Below, in pieces: positions 1 through 5,594 of a DNA stretch of 12,940 bases. The notes beneath the pieces are model-generated. The model had not been told where the DNA came from, made no database searches, and worked only from the letters and a program-made list of their open reading frames with translations. Origin of the DNA: Promethearchaeota archaeon (GTDB lineage Archaea > Asgardarchaeota > Lokiarchaeia > Sigynarchaeales > SOKP01). The stretch lies in the NCBI GenBank assembly GCA_030620005.1, contig JAUXAJ010000133.1:1-12940 (forward strand), read 5' to 3'. Position 1 is the stretch's first letter; every line of letters begins with the position of its first letter. Position numbers and translations under genes: made by a program.

Positions 1-75
1 CGAGATTTTTTTGATATAGAAGAAAAAGAAATACCCATTTATAAATTTAAGGGGCATGTCAATTTAGTGATATAG
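1..75 (+). CDS. C-terminal end of an unidentified protein (partial, cut by window start)
   Basis: Frame 1 is open from the first base to a TAG at 73-75 and encodes 24 residues ending IYKFKGHVNLVI. The mix of charged and hydrophobic residues and the AT-rich codon choice look like a genuine coding end, but there is no motif to name it. It lies about 150 bp upstream of the adenine methyltransferase on the same strand, so a restriction partner is conceivable; that is context only. A chance open frame of 24 codons cannot be excluded. Confidence 0.4.
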   Translation, partial: RDFFDIEEKEIPIYKFKGHVNLVI

Positions 76-226
76 TGAGAGAAGAGTTTCATTTACGAAC
101 CCATTTTTTGAACAATTTAGATCATTTTTAAACAGGTTTAATTAAATGAAAAGAATTAATATTTAATTGGCTAAATATAATTAATTAGATTTAAAAAAAT
201 ATTTCCTAAATATGTTTTGAAATAGA
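76..226 (+). promoter_or_regulatory. Intergenic region with likely promoter of the adenine methyltransferase
   Basis: Very AT-rich spacer. A TATA-like stretch (CTAAATATAATT, about 171-182) would place transcription start near 200-205, giving a short leader of about 20-25 nt before the ATG at 227. A small inverted repeat AATTAA-TAT-TTAATT lies just upstream (about 153-168). No Shine-Dalgarno sequence is visible before the ATG. Assignment rests on spacing and composition only. Confidence 0.3.
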
Positions 227-1102
227 ATGCAAGATATAAATCTAACTGAAATTAAAACACAAAATAGACAACATGGTACCATCATAGGTGTGCCTCATCC
301 CTTCTTAAAATGGGTAGGAGGGAAGCGTTATTTATTGAATCAAATTGATGTTTTTATTCCAAATGATTTTGACACCTATATTGAACCATTTCTTGGTGGT
401 GGTGCATTATTCTTTTATCTACTACCAAAAAAAGCCGTCTTAATTGACAATAATCCTGATTTGATCAATGCATATCAAGTAATAAAGGAAAATGTTGAAG
501 ATTTGATTCGATCTCTTAAAAAACATAAAAATAAAAAAGAATATTTCTATAAAATTCGTTCAGTTGATCGAAATCTTGAAGAATATAATAAATGGTCAGA
601 TGTTGAAAAAGCTTCTCGGACAATATATTTAAATAGATGTTGCTATAACGGACTTTATAGAGTTAATAAGAAGGGGCAATTTAACACTCCATTTGGCAAA
701 TATAAAAATCCTACATTTTGCGATAGAGAAAATTTACTTACAGTACATAAGGTTTTACAAGAGGTTGAAATCATTCTTGGATCATTTGAATCATGTTTAA
801 AACATGCTGAGAAAGGCGATTTTGTTTATTTTGATCCCCCTTATCACCCCCTATCTGATACAGCGAATTTCACGAGCTATACGAAAGAAAATTTTGGGAA
901 ACATTCTCAAGAAAAAATATTAAATATCTTTAAAACATTGGATGAGCGTGGATGTAAATTGATGTTAAGTAATTCTTATAATGAATTTATTTTGGAATTA
1001 TACCATGAATATCATATGGAGATCGTTAAGGCAAAAAGATCTATTAATAGCGATCCATCAAAGCGAGGAGAAATTCGGGAACTACTAATTTTTAATTATT
1101 AA
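227..1102 (+). CDS. DNA adenine-N6 methyltransferase, Dam / D12 class
   Basis: Transfers a methyl group from S-adenosylmethionine to N6 of adenine in a short DNA site. The 291-residue length and motif order are those of alpha-class (D12) enzymes such as Dam, M.MboI and M.DpnII. KWVGGK at residues 28-33 and EPFLGGGA at 53-60 form the AdoMet-binding region; the acidic LIDNN at 72-76 follows. YLNRCCYNGLYRVN at 134-147 with FNTPFG at 152-157 is the conserved central segment, and YFDPPY at 201-206 is the catalytic motif IV. All key motifs are intact, so it should be active. GATC or a related site is the usual target in this class, but specificity cannot be read here. No restriction endonuclease is visible downstream; the only possible partner is the cut-off frame at the window start. 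No Shine-Dalgarno precedes the ATG. Confidence 0.93.
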   Translation: MQDINLTEIKTQNRQHGTIIGVPHPFLKWVGGKRYLLNQIDVFIPNDFDTYIEPFLGGGALFFYLLPKKAVLIDNNPDLINAYQVIKENVEDLIRSLKKHKNKKEYFYKIRSVDRNLEEYNKWSDVEKASRTIYLNRCCYNGLYRVNKKGQFNTPFGKYKNPTFCDRENLLTVHKVLQEVEIILGSFESCLKHAEKGDFVYFDPPYHPLSDTANFTSYTKENFGKHSQEKILNIFKTLDERGCKLMLSNSYNEFILELYHEYHMEIVKAKRSINSDPSKRGEIRELLIFNY

Positions 1103-1118
1103 ATTTTTCAGTTATAAA

Positions 1119-1289
1119 TTATGAAAAATTATGACCACATTTCTCACATTTATATTCTTTTTTTTTAACACTCTTAATTTTAGTCATATTACTTTTACAT
1201 TTGGGACAATTTACTCGTTTACCTTTAAATACGACTTTATTGTTTTTTGCCACTTCTGTACCGCATACATGACAGAGGAATATGTTCAA
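1119..1289 (-). CDS. Small three-CxxC zinc-ribbon protein (56 aa, TTG start)
   Basis: A 57-codon minus-strand frame carrying three CxxC knuckles: CHVC at residues 6-9, CPKC at 28-31 and CEKCGH at 48-53, separated by lysine-rich linkers. This periodic cysteine pattern and the absence of other strong features indicate a small zinc-ribbon protein, perhaps nucleic-acid binding; the role is unknown. There is no ATG before the first knuckle. The chosen TTG at 1289-1287 has an AAAGGT ribosome-binding sequence about 5 nt upstream and a TATA-like ATTATAAA near 1318-1325, so a TTG start is well supported. The upstream in-frame stop is only eight codons earlier. It converges on the methyltransferase with 16 bp between stop codons. 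The opposite-strand open frame here is a low-complexity shadow. It could also be the tail of an older, larger gene. Confidence 0.68.
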   Translation of the reverse strand: MNIFLCHVCGTEVAKNNKVVFKGKRVNCPKCKSNMTKIKSVKKKEYKCEKCGHNFS

Positions 1290-1446
1290 TGTTACCTTTA
1301 TTCCGTTGAATTATTTGATTTATAATTAATTACTTTTATTTAATGTAATTATGCTCTTTAATCAATTAAGTGTTTTTATTATTTACGTGATAAGATTCAT
1401 TTGATTTGTTATAAAATTAAAAGAAGTTTGAATAAAAATTATCTCT
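1290..1446. other. Short intergenic spacer, no gene seen
   Basis: AT-rich spacer between the OYE-type gene (which ends at 1447) and the zinc-ribbon gene. It holds the putative minus-strand TATA element near 1318-1325 and an AAAAA tract at 1433-1437 that would be a weak U-run terminator for the oxidoreductase. Nothing else is recognised. Confidence 0.4.
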
Positions 1447-2607
1447 TCAATTTTTCTGAGTATCTTTTTTTTCTTTCCTTTTCCTTTTGTCTTCTAACTT
1501 TTTTCTTACCACGCAATAAACGGGACCCTTGACCATTGTCATGTAACAAGAATTACAACTAATGCATTTTGCTGGTGATGTATCGCCATTCATCCAACGA
1601 TTTGGTAGATCGGGCTCATAAATTAATGGTCTACACATTGAAATAAAATCGCAAACTTTTTCTTGAAGTAGTTTTTCAGCTGATATTGGGTTTTTAATTC
1701 CGCCCATTAACATCAACGCGCAATCTTTCAGGATTGGTCTCAATTTTTTAGCTGCCGGTAAAAAGTAATTCTCGTCTTCTGGAGATTTAACTCTTAAACT
1801 TGGATAAGTGTCGTTTTTACCTATCATGGTTTCCGATCCTCCTCCACTTGGTTCAATTGCGTCGTATCCTACTTCCGCAAGGATTTTAGCAATTTCCATG
1901 CCTTCATTTAGTTCCAATCCACCAGGAAAAAAATCCTGAGTCTGCAATTTAATTGTAATTGGAAAATTTTTTCCAAGCTCGTCTCTTACTCCTTGATATA
2001 AATCAATTAAAATCTTAGCCATTTTTAGGATACTCCCTCCATATTCATCCGTCCGCTTGTTTGTAAATGGAGAGATGAAATTACACAAGAAATAACCATG
2101 AGCGGCGTGTAATTGTATCATATCATATCCACTCTCGTAGGCTCTCCGACTTGTGTCTACAAATTTCTTGACATATTCCTTAATCTCGTCTGCTTTCAAT
2201 TCTCGTGGAGTTAAACCCGTATATTCTGCAAAAACTGACGAAGGTGCGATCGGAGGATATTTTGAATGGACGCCTAATCTACCAGTATGGGCAATTTGAG
2301 CAGCAATTTTAACATCAGAAAATTCGTGAACGGCATCTACTAATTTCTTCTGTCCAGGTATATATTCATCATTATCCAAACGTGCTTGGTATGGACTGGC
2401 AGTTCCACTAGGGTCTACTGCCATGAACCCCGATATTATTAGTCCAGTCCCTCCTTGAGCTAATTCAGTATAAAAATTTATTAATTCATCACCAACAAAA
2501 CCGTATTTCGTAGCCCTTCTTTCGAATGTTGCTGAACGAACAATTCTATTTTTTATCTGGACATTCCCTATTTTAGCAGGGCTAAAAAGAGTTTTTAATT
2601 CCATCAT
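1447..2607 (-). CDS. Old Yellow Enzyme-type NADH:flavin oxidoreductase (single FMN barrel with Cys cluster)
   Basis: An FMN-dependent ene-reductase-like TIM barrel of the OYE / 2,4-dienoyl-CoA reductase family, cytosolic. The N-terminus (LFSPAKIGNVQIKNRIVRSA, residues 7-26) is the standard OYE opening; QIAHTGR at 104-110, HAAHGYFLCNFISP at 167-180 with NKRTDEYGGS at 183-192, and MCRPLIYEPDLP at 324-335 are the family's FMN and active-site segments. Cysteines at 348, 351, 354 and 365 (C-x2-C-x2-C-x10-C) match the position of the 4Fe-4S site in the dienoyl-CoA reductase branch, with slightly shorter spacing. The protein stops at 386 residues, so the C-terminal FAD/NAD domain of the long members is absent. 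The C-terminus is a lysine/arginine-rich tail. Two consecutive ATGs (2607 and 2604) could each serve as start. Substrate is unknown; enone or enoate reduction is typical. Confidence 0.9.
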   Translation of the reverse strand: MMELKTLFSPAKIGNVQIKNRIVRSATFERRATKYGFVGDELINFYTELAQGGTGLIISGFMAVDPSGTASPYQARLDNDEYIPGQKKLVDAVHEFSDVKIAAQIAHTGRLGVHSKYPPIAPSSVFAEYTGLTPRELKADEIKEYVKKFVDTSRRAYESGYDMIQLHAAHGYFLCNFISPFTNKRTDEYGGSILKMAKILIDLYQGVRDELGKNFPITIKLQTQDFFPGGLELNEGMEIAKILAEVGYDAIEPSGGGSETMIGKNDTYPSLRVKSPEDENYFLPAAKKLRPILKDCALMLMGGIKNPISAEKLLQEKVCDFISMCRPLIYEPDLPNRWMNGDTSPAKCISCNSCYMTMVKGPVYCVVRKKLEDKRKRKEKKDTQKN

Positions 2608-2730
2608 TATATTTTTTTAGTTAATAATAAAAGTTAAGTTCTATTGTTTTTGGATAACGGTCCTAATCTTACTTCTTTTTTTTTGAGTTTTATTTAAAAA
2701 TAAAATGGTGAAAATAAGGTAGTTCATTGT

Positions 2731-2821
2731 GTTTTTCAATCGTTCCTTAAATGTCCTACAAATTGTTAGAATAATCGTAACATTTAAATGAGTAAAAAAG
2801 AAGTTATTAAGATATATAAAA
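2731..2821 (+). repeat. 91-bp direct repeat, copy 1 (promoter segment of the 2843-3715 gene)
   Basis: Identical to 3808-3898 except for one base (C at 2776, A at 3853). It starts GTTTTTCAATCG and ends GATATATAAAA. The 3' end is a TATA box about 30 bp before the downstream ATG. The upstream part holds an inverted repeat (TTAAATGT / ACATTTAA, about 26 nt apart) that could be an operator. The two copies are followed by unrelated membrane-protein genes, so it is the promoter region, not the gene, that was duplicated. Confidence 0.9.
2811..2819 (+). promoter_or_regulatory. TATA box of the 293-codon membrane-protein gene
   Basis: GATATATAA lies about 28 bp upstream of the ATG at 2843. With usual archaeal spacing of about 25 bp from TATA to start, the transcript would begin next to that ATG, so the mRNA is likely leaderless or nearly so. 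The same element occurs in the second repeat copy at 3888-3896. Confidence 0.55.
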
Positions 2822-2842
2822 AAATTTAAAAAAGTGATAAAG

Positions 2843-3715
2843 ATGTCAAAAACAAAATATATTAAGCCATTAATATTAATTATTATTTTTTGTGGATTTT
2901 TAACGACAATATTAAGTGCAACCTCGGGAGGGGATACTTTAATTACAAAAGTATTACCAGGTAATACCGCGTCATTACAGATAGCATTATTAATATATGC
3001 GGCAATTATAGGAGCTATTATTGGATTCTTACTGGGATATGGTATTGCTCCTATATATCTCTTTATCCATAAAAAAATTTTTGGAAGAGGACTGGTGTAT
3101 GGGATGCAAGAGAGACCTGAGCAAATAAAAGCGGCGCGTGAAAAGTTTAGAGGAATATTTAAAGCATTTTTTCCTGCTCTCATGGCTACAAACATTGCTT
3201 TGATGTTTGCTTTTGAACCATCTGTCCAAACCTTGCTTGATATAACTGTAAGCTCTCCCAATATAGATGATGTCATTCTATCTGGTATAATATCTATGTT
3301 TATTATAACGAATTATAGCGTCATAGTCCCCATAGCTTTATTTTCAGGAGCCTGGTTCTTAATAGATACGGGTTTAGTTCACACAAATAAAGAAATAGTA
3401 AAAGATAAAATTGAACCCATTGAGATAAATAGTGTAGGAAAATCGTTCGTAAGCTTTTTAAAAGATTATTCAGGAATTGGGATTTTAATTGGGTTATATA
3501 GGTTTGCGACAGATGTATATGCAATGACAGGTGGTCAAGCTCACTTCTCTATTTACTTGTTCTTAATTATATGGCCGTTCTTGCTTTCACTTTGGTGCTT
3601 GCCTGCAATCTTACTCATGGATATATCTTGGAATCATAGGAAGAAATATATTACTAAATTAGCAAAAAAAATGGGAATAATTACATTATTAGATATTGAA
3701 ATAAAAACTTCTTAA
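2843..3715 (+). CDS. Multi-pass membrane protein of unknown function
   Basis: A 290-residue integral membrane protein, about six hydrophobic segments. Numbered from an alternative GTG at 2834 (three residues earlier), they lie near residues 11-30, 48-78, 112-128, 146-178, 212-230 and 237-262. A basic, amphipathic loop (about 80-110, with KIFGRGLVYGMQERPEQIKAAREKFRG) lies between the second and third, and the C-terminus is lysine-rich, which suggests a cytosolic tail. I do not recognise a family. ATG at 2843 is preferred over GTG at 2834 because AGTGAT just upstream resembles part of the archaeal anti-16S sequence and because the TATA spacing fits it. A T10 tract follows the stop directly. It is bracketed by two copies of a 91-bp repeat, so the gene sits on a potentially excisable 1,077-bp unit. 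The long open frame on the opposite strand (to 2641) is a shadow. Confidence 0.75.
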   Translation: MSKTKYIKPLILIIIFCGFLTTILSATSGGDTLITKVLPGNTASLQIALLIYAAIIGAIIGFLLGYGIAPIYLFIHKKIFGRGLVYGMQERPEQIKAAREKFRGIFKAFFPALMATNIALMFAFEPSVQTLLDITVSSPNIDDVILSGIISMFIITNYSVIVPIALFSGAWFLIDTGLVHTNKEIVKDKIEPIEINSVGKSFVSFLKDYSGIGILIGLYRFATDVYAMTGGQAHFSIYLFLIIWPFLLSLWCLPAILLMDISWNHRKKYITKLAKKMGIITLLDIEIKTS

Positions 3716-3725
3716 TTTTTTTTTT
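3716..3725 (+). terminator. T10 terminator after the 2843-3715 gene
   Basis: Ten consecutive T residues begin immediately after the TAA stop. T-runs without a required hairpin are typical of archaeal intrinsic termination. Confidence 0.55.
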
Positions 3726-3752
3726 ATTTGTCTTTCTTATATGATAACATTG

Positions 3753-3775
3753 TAATCATACTGATAGTATGATTA
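3753..3775. repeat. Inverted repeat, 9-bp perfect stem
   Basis: TAATCATAC (3753-3761) and GTATGATTA (3767-3775) are perfect inverted copies around a 5-base loop (TGATA). It lies between the T10 tract and the second 91-bp repeat copy. It may be a hairpin or a regulator site; no family was recognised. Confidence 0.5.
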
Positions 3776-3787
3776 TTGAAAAGAAAC

Positions 3788-3808
3788 CCACTTATCTTTA
3801 GGAAGTGG
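3788..3808 (+). repeat. Hairpin with TTTA loop, resembling an IS200/IS605-type right end
   Basis: CCACTT, a bulged A, and TC pair with GGAAGTGG around a TTTA loop, followed by GTTTTTCAATCG. A stem capped by CTTTAG with a TCAA a few bases downstream is the look of many IS200/IS605 (TnpB) right ends. No tnpA or tnpB lies nearby, so this would be a relic, or simply a terminator-like hairpin followed by T5. Its last base is the first base of the second 91-bp repeat. Confidence 0.35.
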
Positions 3809-3898
3809 TTTTTCAATCGTTCCTTAAATGTCCTACAAATTGTTAGAATAATAGTAACATTTAAATGAGTAAAAAAGAAGTTATTAAGATATATAAAA
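3808..3898 (+). repeat. 91-bp direct repeat, copy 2 (promoter segment of the 3926-4651 gene)
   Basis: Matches 2731-2821 at 90 of 91 positions. The match begins exactly at the end of the 3788-3808 hairpin and ends inside the A-rich stretch after the TATA element. GATATATAA at 3888-3896 would direct transcription from about 3915-3922, just before the ATG at 3926. The offset between the copies is 1,077 bp. Confidence 0.9.
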
Positions 3899-3925
3899 GA
3901 TTTTAATAAAAAAAAACAAAAAAAA

Positions 3926-4651
3926 ATGCTATTTTTAGAACCAATAGGTTGGCTGGACGGAAGTACCGCATTAGCAGTAGTCGTGATTGCGGGTTTTTTT
4001 GGATTATTAAGTTTTTACAAATCGCGAAAATTAAAACAAAAGCTTCTAGGTATTACTGGTTTAGCAATATTTAGCGCTGGATTCGTGCTTTTAGGTCCTG
4101 CCACGGATTTTGTGATTATTCTATTAACCGGAAGTAATATGAATCCTTATTGGTTATATGGGCTCTTGAGTTATTTTTGGACTGGACCCGTTACTATCTT
4201 CGGACTATATATTGGAGCAGAACTCATTAAACCTGATAAAAAGAAATTAATTTTATCTGTTTATACTGCATTGATACTAATTTTTGAAATAATCCTTTTT
4301 ACTTATTCCTTTACATCTCCTCAAGAAATCTTTATTTATCCAGATCCTCTTCCGGAAGGTAATGAATTACTTAATACTAGCGTTGTTTTAACATCTCCAC
4401 TCTTTATATTAATGGTCATACTTTTAATATCAGGTCTTATTTTTAATGGATTCGGATTTTTAAAAAAAAGTCTTCAATCCACGGGAGTAGTAAAAAGAAA
4501 ATTTCTATATTTATCATTGGGCTGGATCTTATTCATTGTTTGTGGGACTTTAGACGCATTGTTTGACCCAGGAGTCATCACTTTTTTCATAAGAATCGGG
4601 ACAACTTTCAGCGTGATTTTTATGTATTTAGGAGTTAGGACTAAAGATTAA
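3926..4651 (+). CDS. Seven-transmembrane protein of unknown function
   Basis: A 241-residue protein with about seven hydrophobic segments, near residues 13-31, 40-67, 75-99, 108-127, 152-176, 191-211 and 217-236. Charged loops such as YKSRKLKQK (31-39) and IKPDKKK (101-107) alternate in a way consistent with a 7TM bundle. The extra-membrane loop at 129-150 is proline- and glutamate-rich. The overall plan, including a short N-terminal stretch (EPIGWLDGSTA) before helix 1 and a basic loop after it, resembles the N-terminal membrane part of the two RING-like proteins at 5595-8302, but here no soluble domain follows. Homology to them is an inference from layout. It is transcribed from the second copy of the 91-bp repeat, and an A-rich stretch precedes the ATG in place of a Shine-Dalgarno. 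Function unknown; sensory or lipid-binding 7TM roles are possible. Confidence 0.75.
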   Translation: MLFLEPIGWLDGSTALAVVVIAGFFGLLSFYKSRKLKQKLLGITGLAIFSAGFVLLGPATDFVIILLTGSNMNPYWLYGLLSYFWTGPVTIFGLYIGAELIKPDKKKLILSVYTALILIFEIILFTYSFTSPQEIFIYPDPLPEGNELLNTSVVLTSPLFILMVILLISGLIFNGFGFLKKSLQSTGVVKRKFLYLSLGWILFIVCGTLDALFDPGVITFFIRIGTTFSVIFMYLGVRTKD

Positions 4652-4652
4652 A

Positions 4653-4700
4653 ATGAAAGTTTTCATCTTAATAATGAAAATTTACTTTTTATTTTTTTTT
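4653..4700 (+). terminator. Small hairpin and T9 tract after the 7TM gene
   Basis: ATGAAA and TTTCAT (4653-4666) form a short inverted repeat just after the stop codon, followed by TTTACTTTTTA and nine T residues (4692-4700). This combination is a credible archaeal terminator. Confidence 0.5.
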
Positions 4701-4880
4701 AGAGAATTTAAAGTTGAAAAATATTAAAAAAGTCAGAAGCTATCACATCTCATTATTAATTACTTACCAAAATAATCAATAATTTTTCAAGACATTAATC
4801 CTATACTTGAATTCACTCTTTTAAAAGATCGGTAGCGTATTATCATATCCTATTCCGTTAAAAAATATTGTCAGACCTAA
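4701..4880. other. Intergenic region, no confident gene
   Basis: AT-rich up to about 4820. From about 4825 a plus-strand frame stays open to 5000 (for example SYPIPLKNIVRPKSYS at 4839-4886). It is offset from the better-looking frame that runs 4881-5090, which suggests that the relic downstream may once have extended this far and then been frameshifted. No start codon or ribosome-binding site supports a live gene. Confidence 0.3.
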
Positions 4881-5090
4881 ATCGTACTCAAAAAGCACCT
4901 GGTTCTTGACCTTGCACCAGAAGACCGACAAAACGCCCGTAAGCGCGTCGTAAGTCCTAATGGTAACGAAAGCTCCGTCCGCGCGATAAATTTGGAAAAA
5001 GCATTAAAGGGGAGAGACGAGCTTTTAACGGAGATAGGTCGTCGAGTAAATGCCATTTCCTATAAGTTAAAAAATAAAGGTAAGACATGA
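4881..5090 (+). pseudogene. GC-rich coding relic without a start codon (69 residues)
   Basis: Open from a TAA at 4878-4880 to TGA at 5088-5090 and encoding a charged sequence, LVLDLAPEDRQNARKRVVS near the start and GRDELLTEIGRRVNAISYK near the end. It has no ATG, GTG or convincing TTG start, so it looks like the 3' part of a truncated gene. Codon use differs sharply from the neighbours: arginines are mostly CGC/CGT/CGA rather than AGA, and 51 of the 90 bases from 4895 to 4984 are G or C in a window that is otherwise strongly AT-rich. This suggests foreign origin or an RNA-like constraint. I do not recognise the family. A frameshifted continuation may exist upstream (4825-4880). Alternative: a structured GC-rich RNA. 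Confidence 0.45.
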
Positions 5091-5281
5091 TTTTTTTAAA
5101 TCTAATTATTTTTGCCTATATAAGCAAAATCATTAATATTTTAAAGATAAATATCAATTCCATTAACCTGTCAATAATAAAAAGAAAAATCTGGTGAGAC
5201 CATTTAGCTTAGAAAAGGAAATAAAAAAAATTGAAAAAAGAATGAAAATAATAAATTTACACCAATTTGCGGAGCTAATAA
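5091..5281. other. Spacer with an isolated TATA-like palindrome
   Basis: TTTTGC and GCAAAA flank CTATATAA at about 5110-5129, a TATA-like sequence inside a 6-bp inverted repeat. No open frame of note starts at the right distance on either strand. The only plus-strand ATG frame (5243-5362, 39 codons) reads as an opposite-strand shadow of the small gene at 5282-5425. Confidence 0.3.
5223..5230 (-). terminator. T8 tract (minus strand) closing the array
   Basis: Eight consecutive A residues on the plus strand give a T8 run on the minus strand about 50 nt after the last small reading frame of the minus-strand cluster. It is a plausible terminator for that transcription unit. Confidence 0.4.
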
Positions 5282-5425
5282 TTACTTTTTTTCCCGTAAA
5301 ATGGTTTTTACTTCATTACCATTCACTAAAAAGTTTAAAAAGTTTAATTCCACATTGTTAAGAGATTCGAGAAACAATTTGTTTTTGCATCTTTCCTTCA
5401 AACGAGATCTTACTTTTTTTGGCAT
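5282..5425 (-). CDS. Small basic protein (47 aa), unknown
   Basis: ATG at 5425 opens a 47-codon frame to TAA at 5284-5282. It starts MPKKVRSRLKERCKNK, highly basic, and continues into a leucine/asparagine-rich helical-looking segment ending KTILREKK. Codon choice matches the neighbours. No domain is recognised. It follows the 41-codon frame (5592-5467) on the same strand by 41 nt. A second frame (5438-5358, GTG start, 26 residues containing ISFEGKMQKQIVSRIS) overlaps it and also looks coding. The three frames together may therefore be fragments of one eroded gene of about 100 codons rather than separate small genes. Confidence 0.45.
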   Translation of the reverse strand: MPKKVRSRLKERCKNKLFLESLNNVELNFLNFLVNGNEVKTILREKK

Positions 5426-5466
5426 CTTTACTCAACACATTGAAAAATAATATTGTTACGATATTC

Positions 5467-5592
5467 TTATCTTAACCCTTCATTTGTTCTTAATGTTGGC
5501 AAGTTCATCTCTTTATTCTTTAAACTATGATAATATTCCTCCTGCTTTAGTTCAAAATAAACATGTATTATCTTAAAAAATCCCAAGATCAT
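5467..5592 (-). CDS. Small protein (41 aa) directly downstream of the RING-like membrane protein
   Basis: ATG at 5592 lies 2 nt beyond the TAG stop of the 403-residue membrane protein, so translational coupling is likely. The 41-residue product begins MILGFFKIIHVYFELKQEEYY, a short hydrophobic patch followed by a charged helix, and ends LPTLRTNEGLR before TAA at 5469-5467. It has no recognised motif. It is either a genuine small gene or the intact 5' part of a gene whose continuation is frameshifted into 5282-5474. Confidence 0.42.
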   Translation of the reverse strand: MILGFFKIIHVYFELKQEEYYHSLKNKEMNLPTLRTNEGLR

Positions 5593-5594
5593 TT

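Noticed and set aside
1131..1325. Plus-strand open frame of 64 codons after the methyltransferase
   Set aside because: Low-complexity Phe/Thr-rich translation that is the antisense of the three-CxxC zinc-ribbon gene.
2788..2829. 13-codon frame MSKKEVIKIYKKI inside the first 91-bp repeat, with a near-identical one (MSKKEVIKIYKRF) at 3865-3906
   Set aside because: It contains the TATA box, so it would lie upstream of the transcription start; no ribosome-binding site precedes it. It may be the stump of an ancestral gene start carried with the repeat, but it is not a credible leader peptide as it stands.
2641..3276. Long minus-strand open frame (211 codons) opposite the first membrane-protein gene
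   Set aside because: It covers the coding strand of a clearly hydrophobic, well-placed plus-strand gene and the promoter repeat; its translation has no family features and runs through the 91-bp repeat, which is non-coding in its other copy.
4830..5090. tRNA, SRP RNA or RNase P RNA in the GC-rich island
   Set aside because: I could not find a cloverleaf, the SRP helix-8 motif or the RNase P conserved core by eye. A covariance search is needed; the protein-like frame is currently the better reading.
5243..5362. Plus-strand 39-codon frame MKIINLHQFAELIITFF...
   Set aside because: It mostly overlaps the minus-strand 47-codon frame, which has the better start context and codon choice, and it has no ribosome-binding site.
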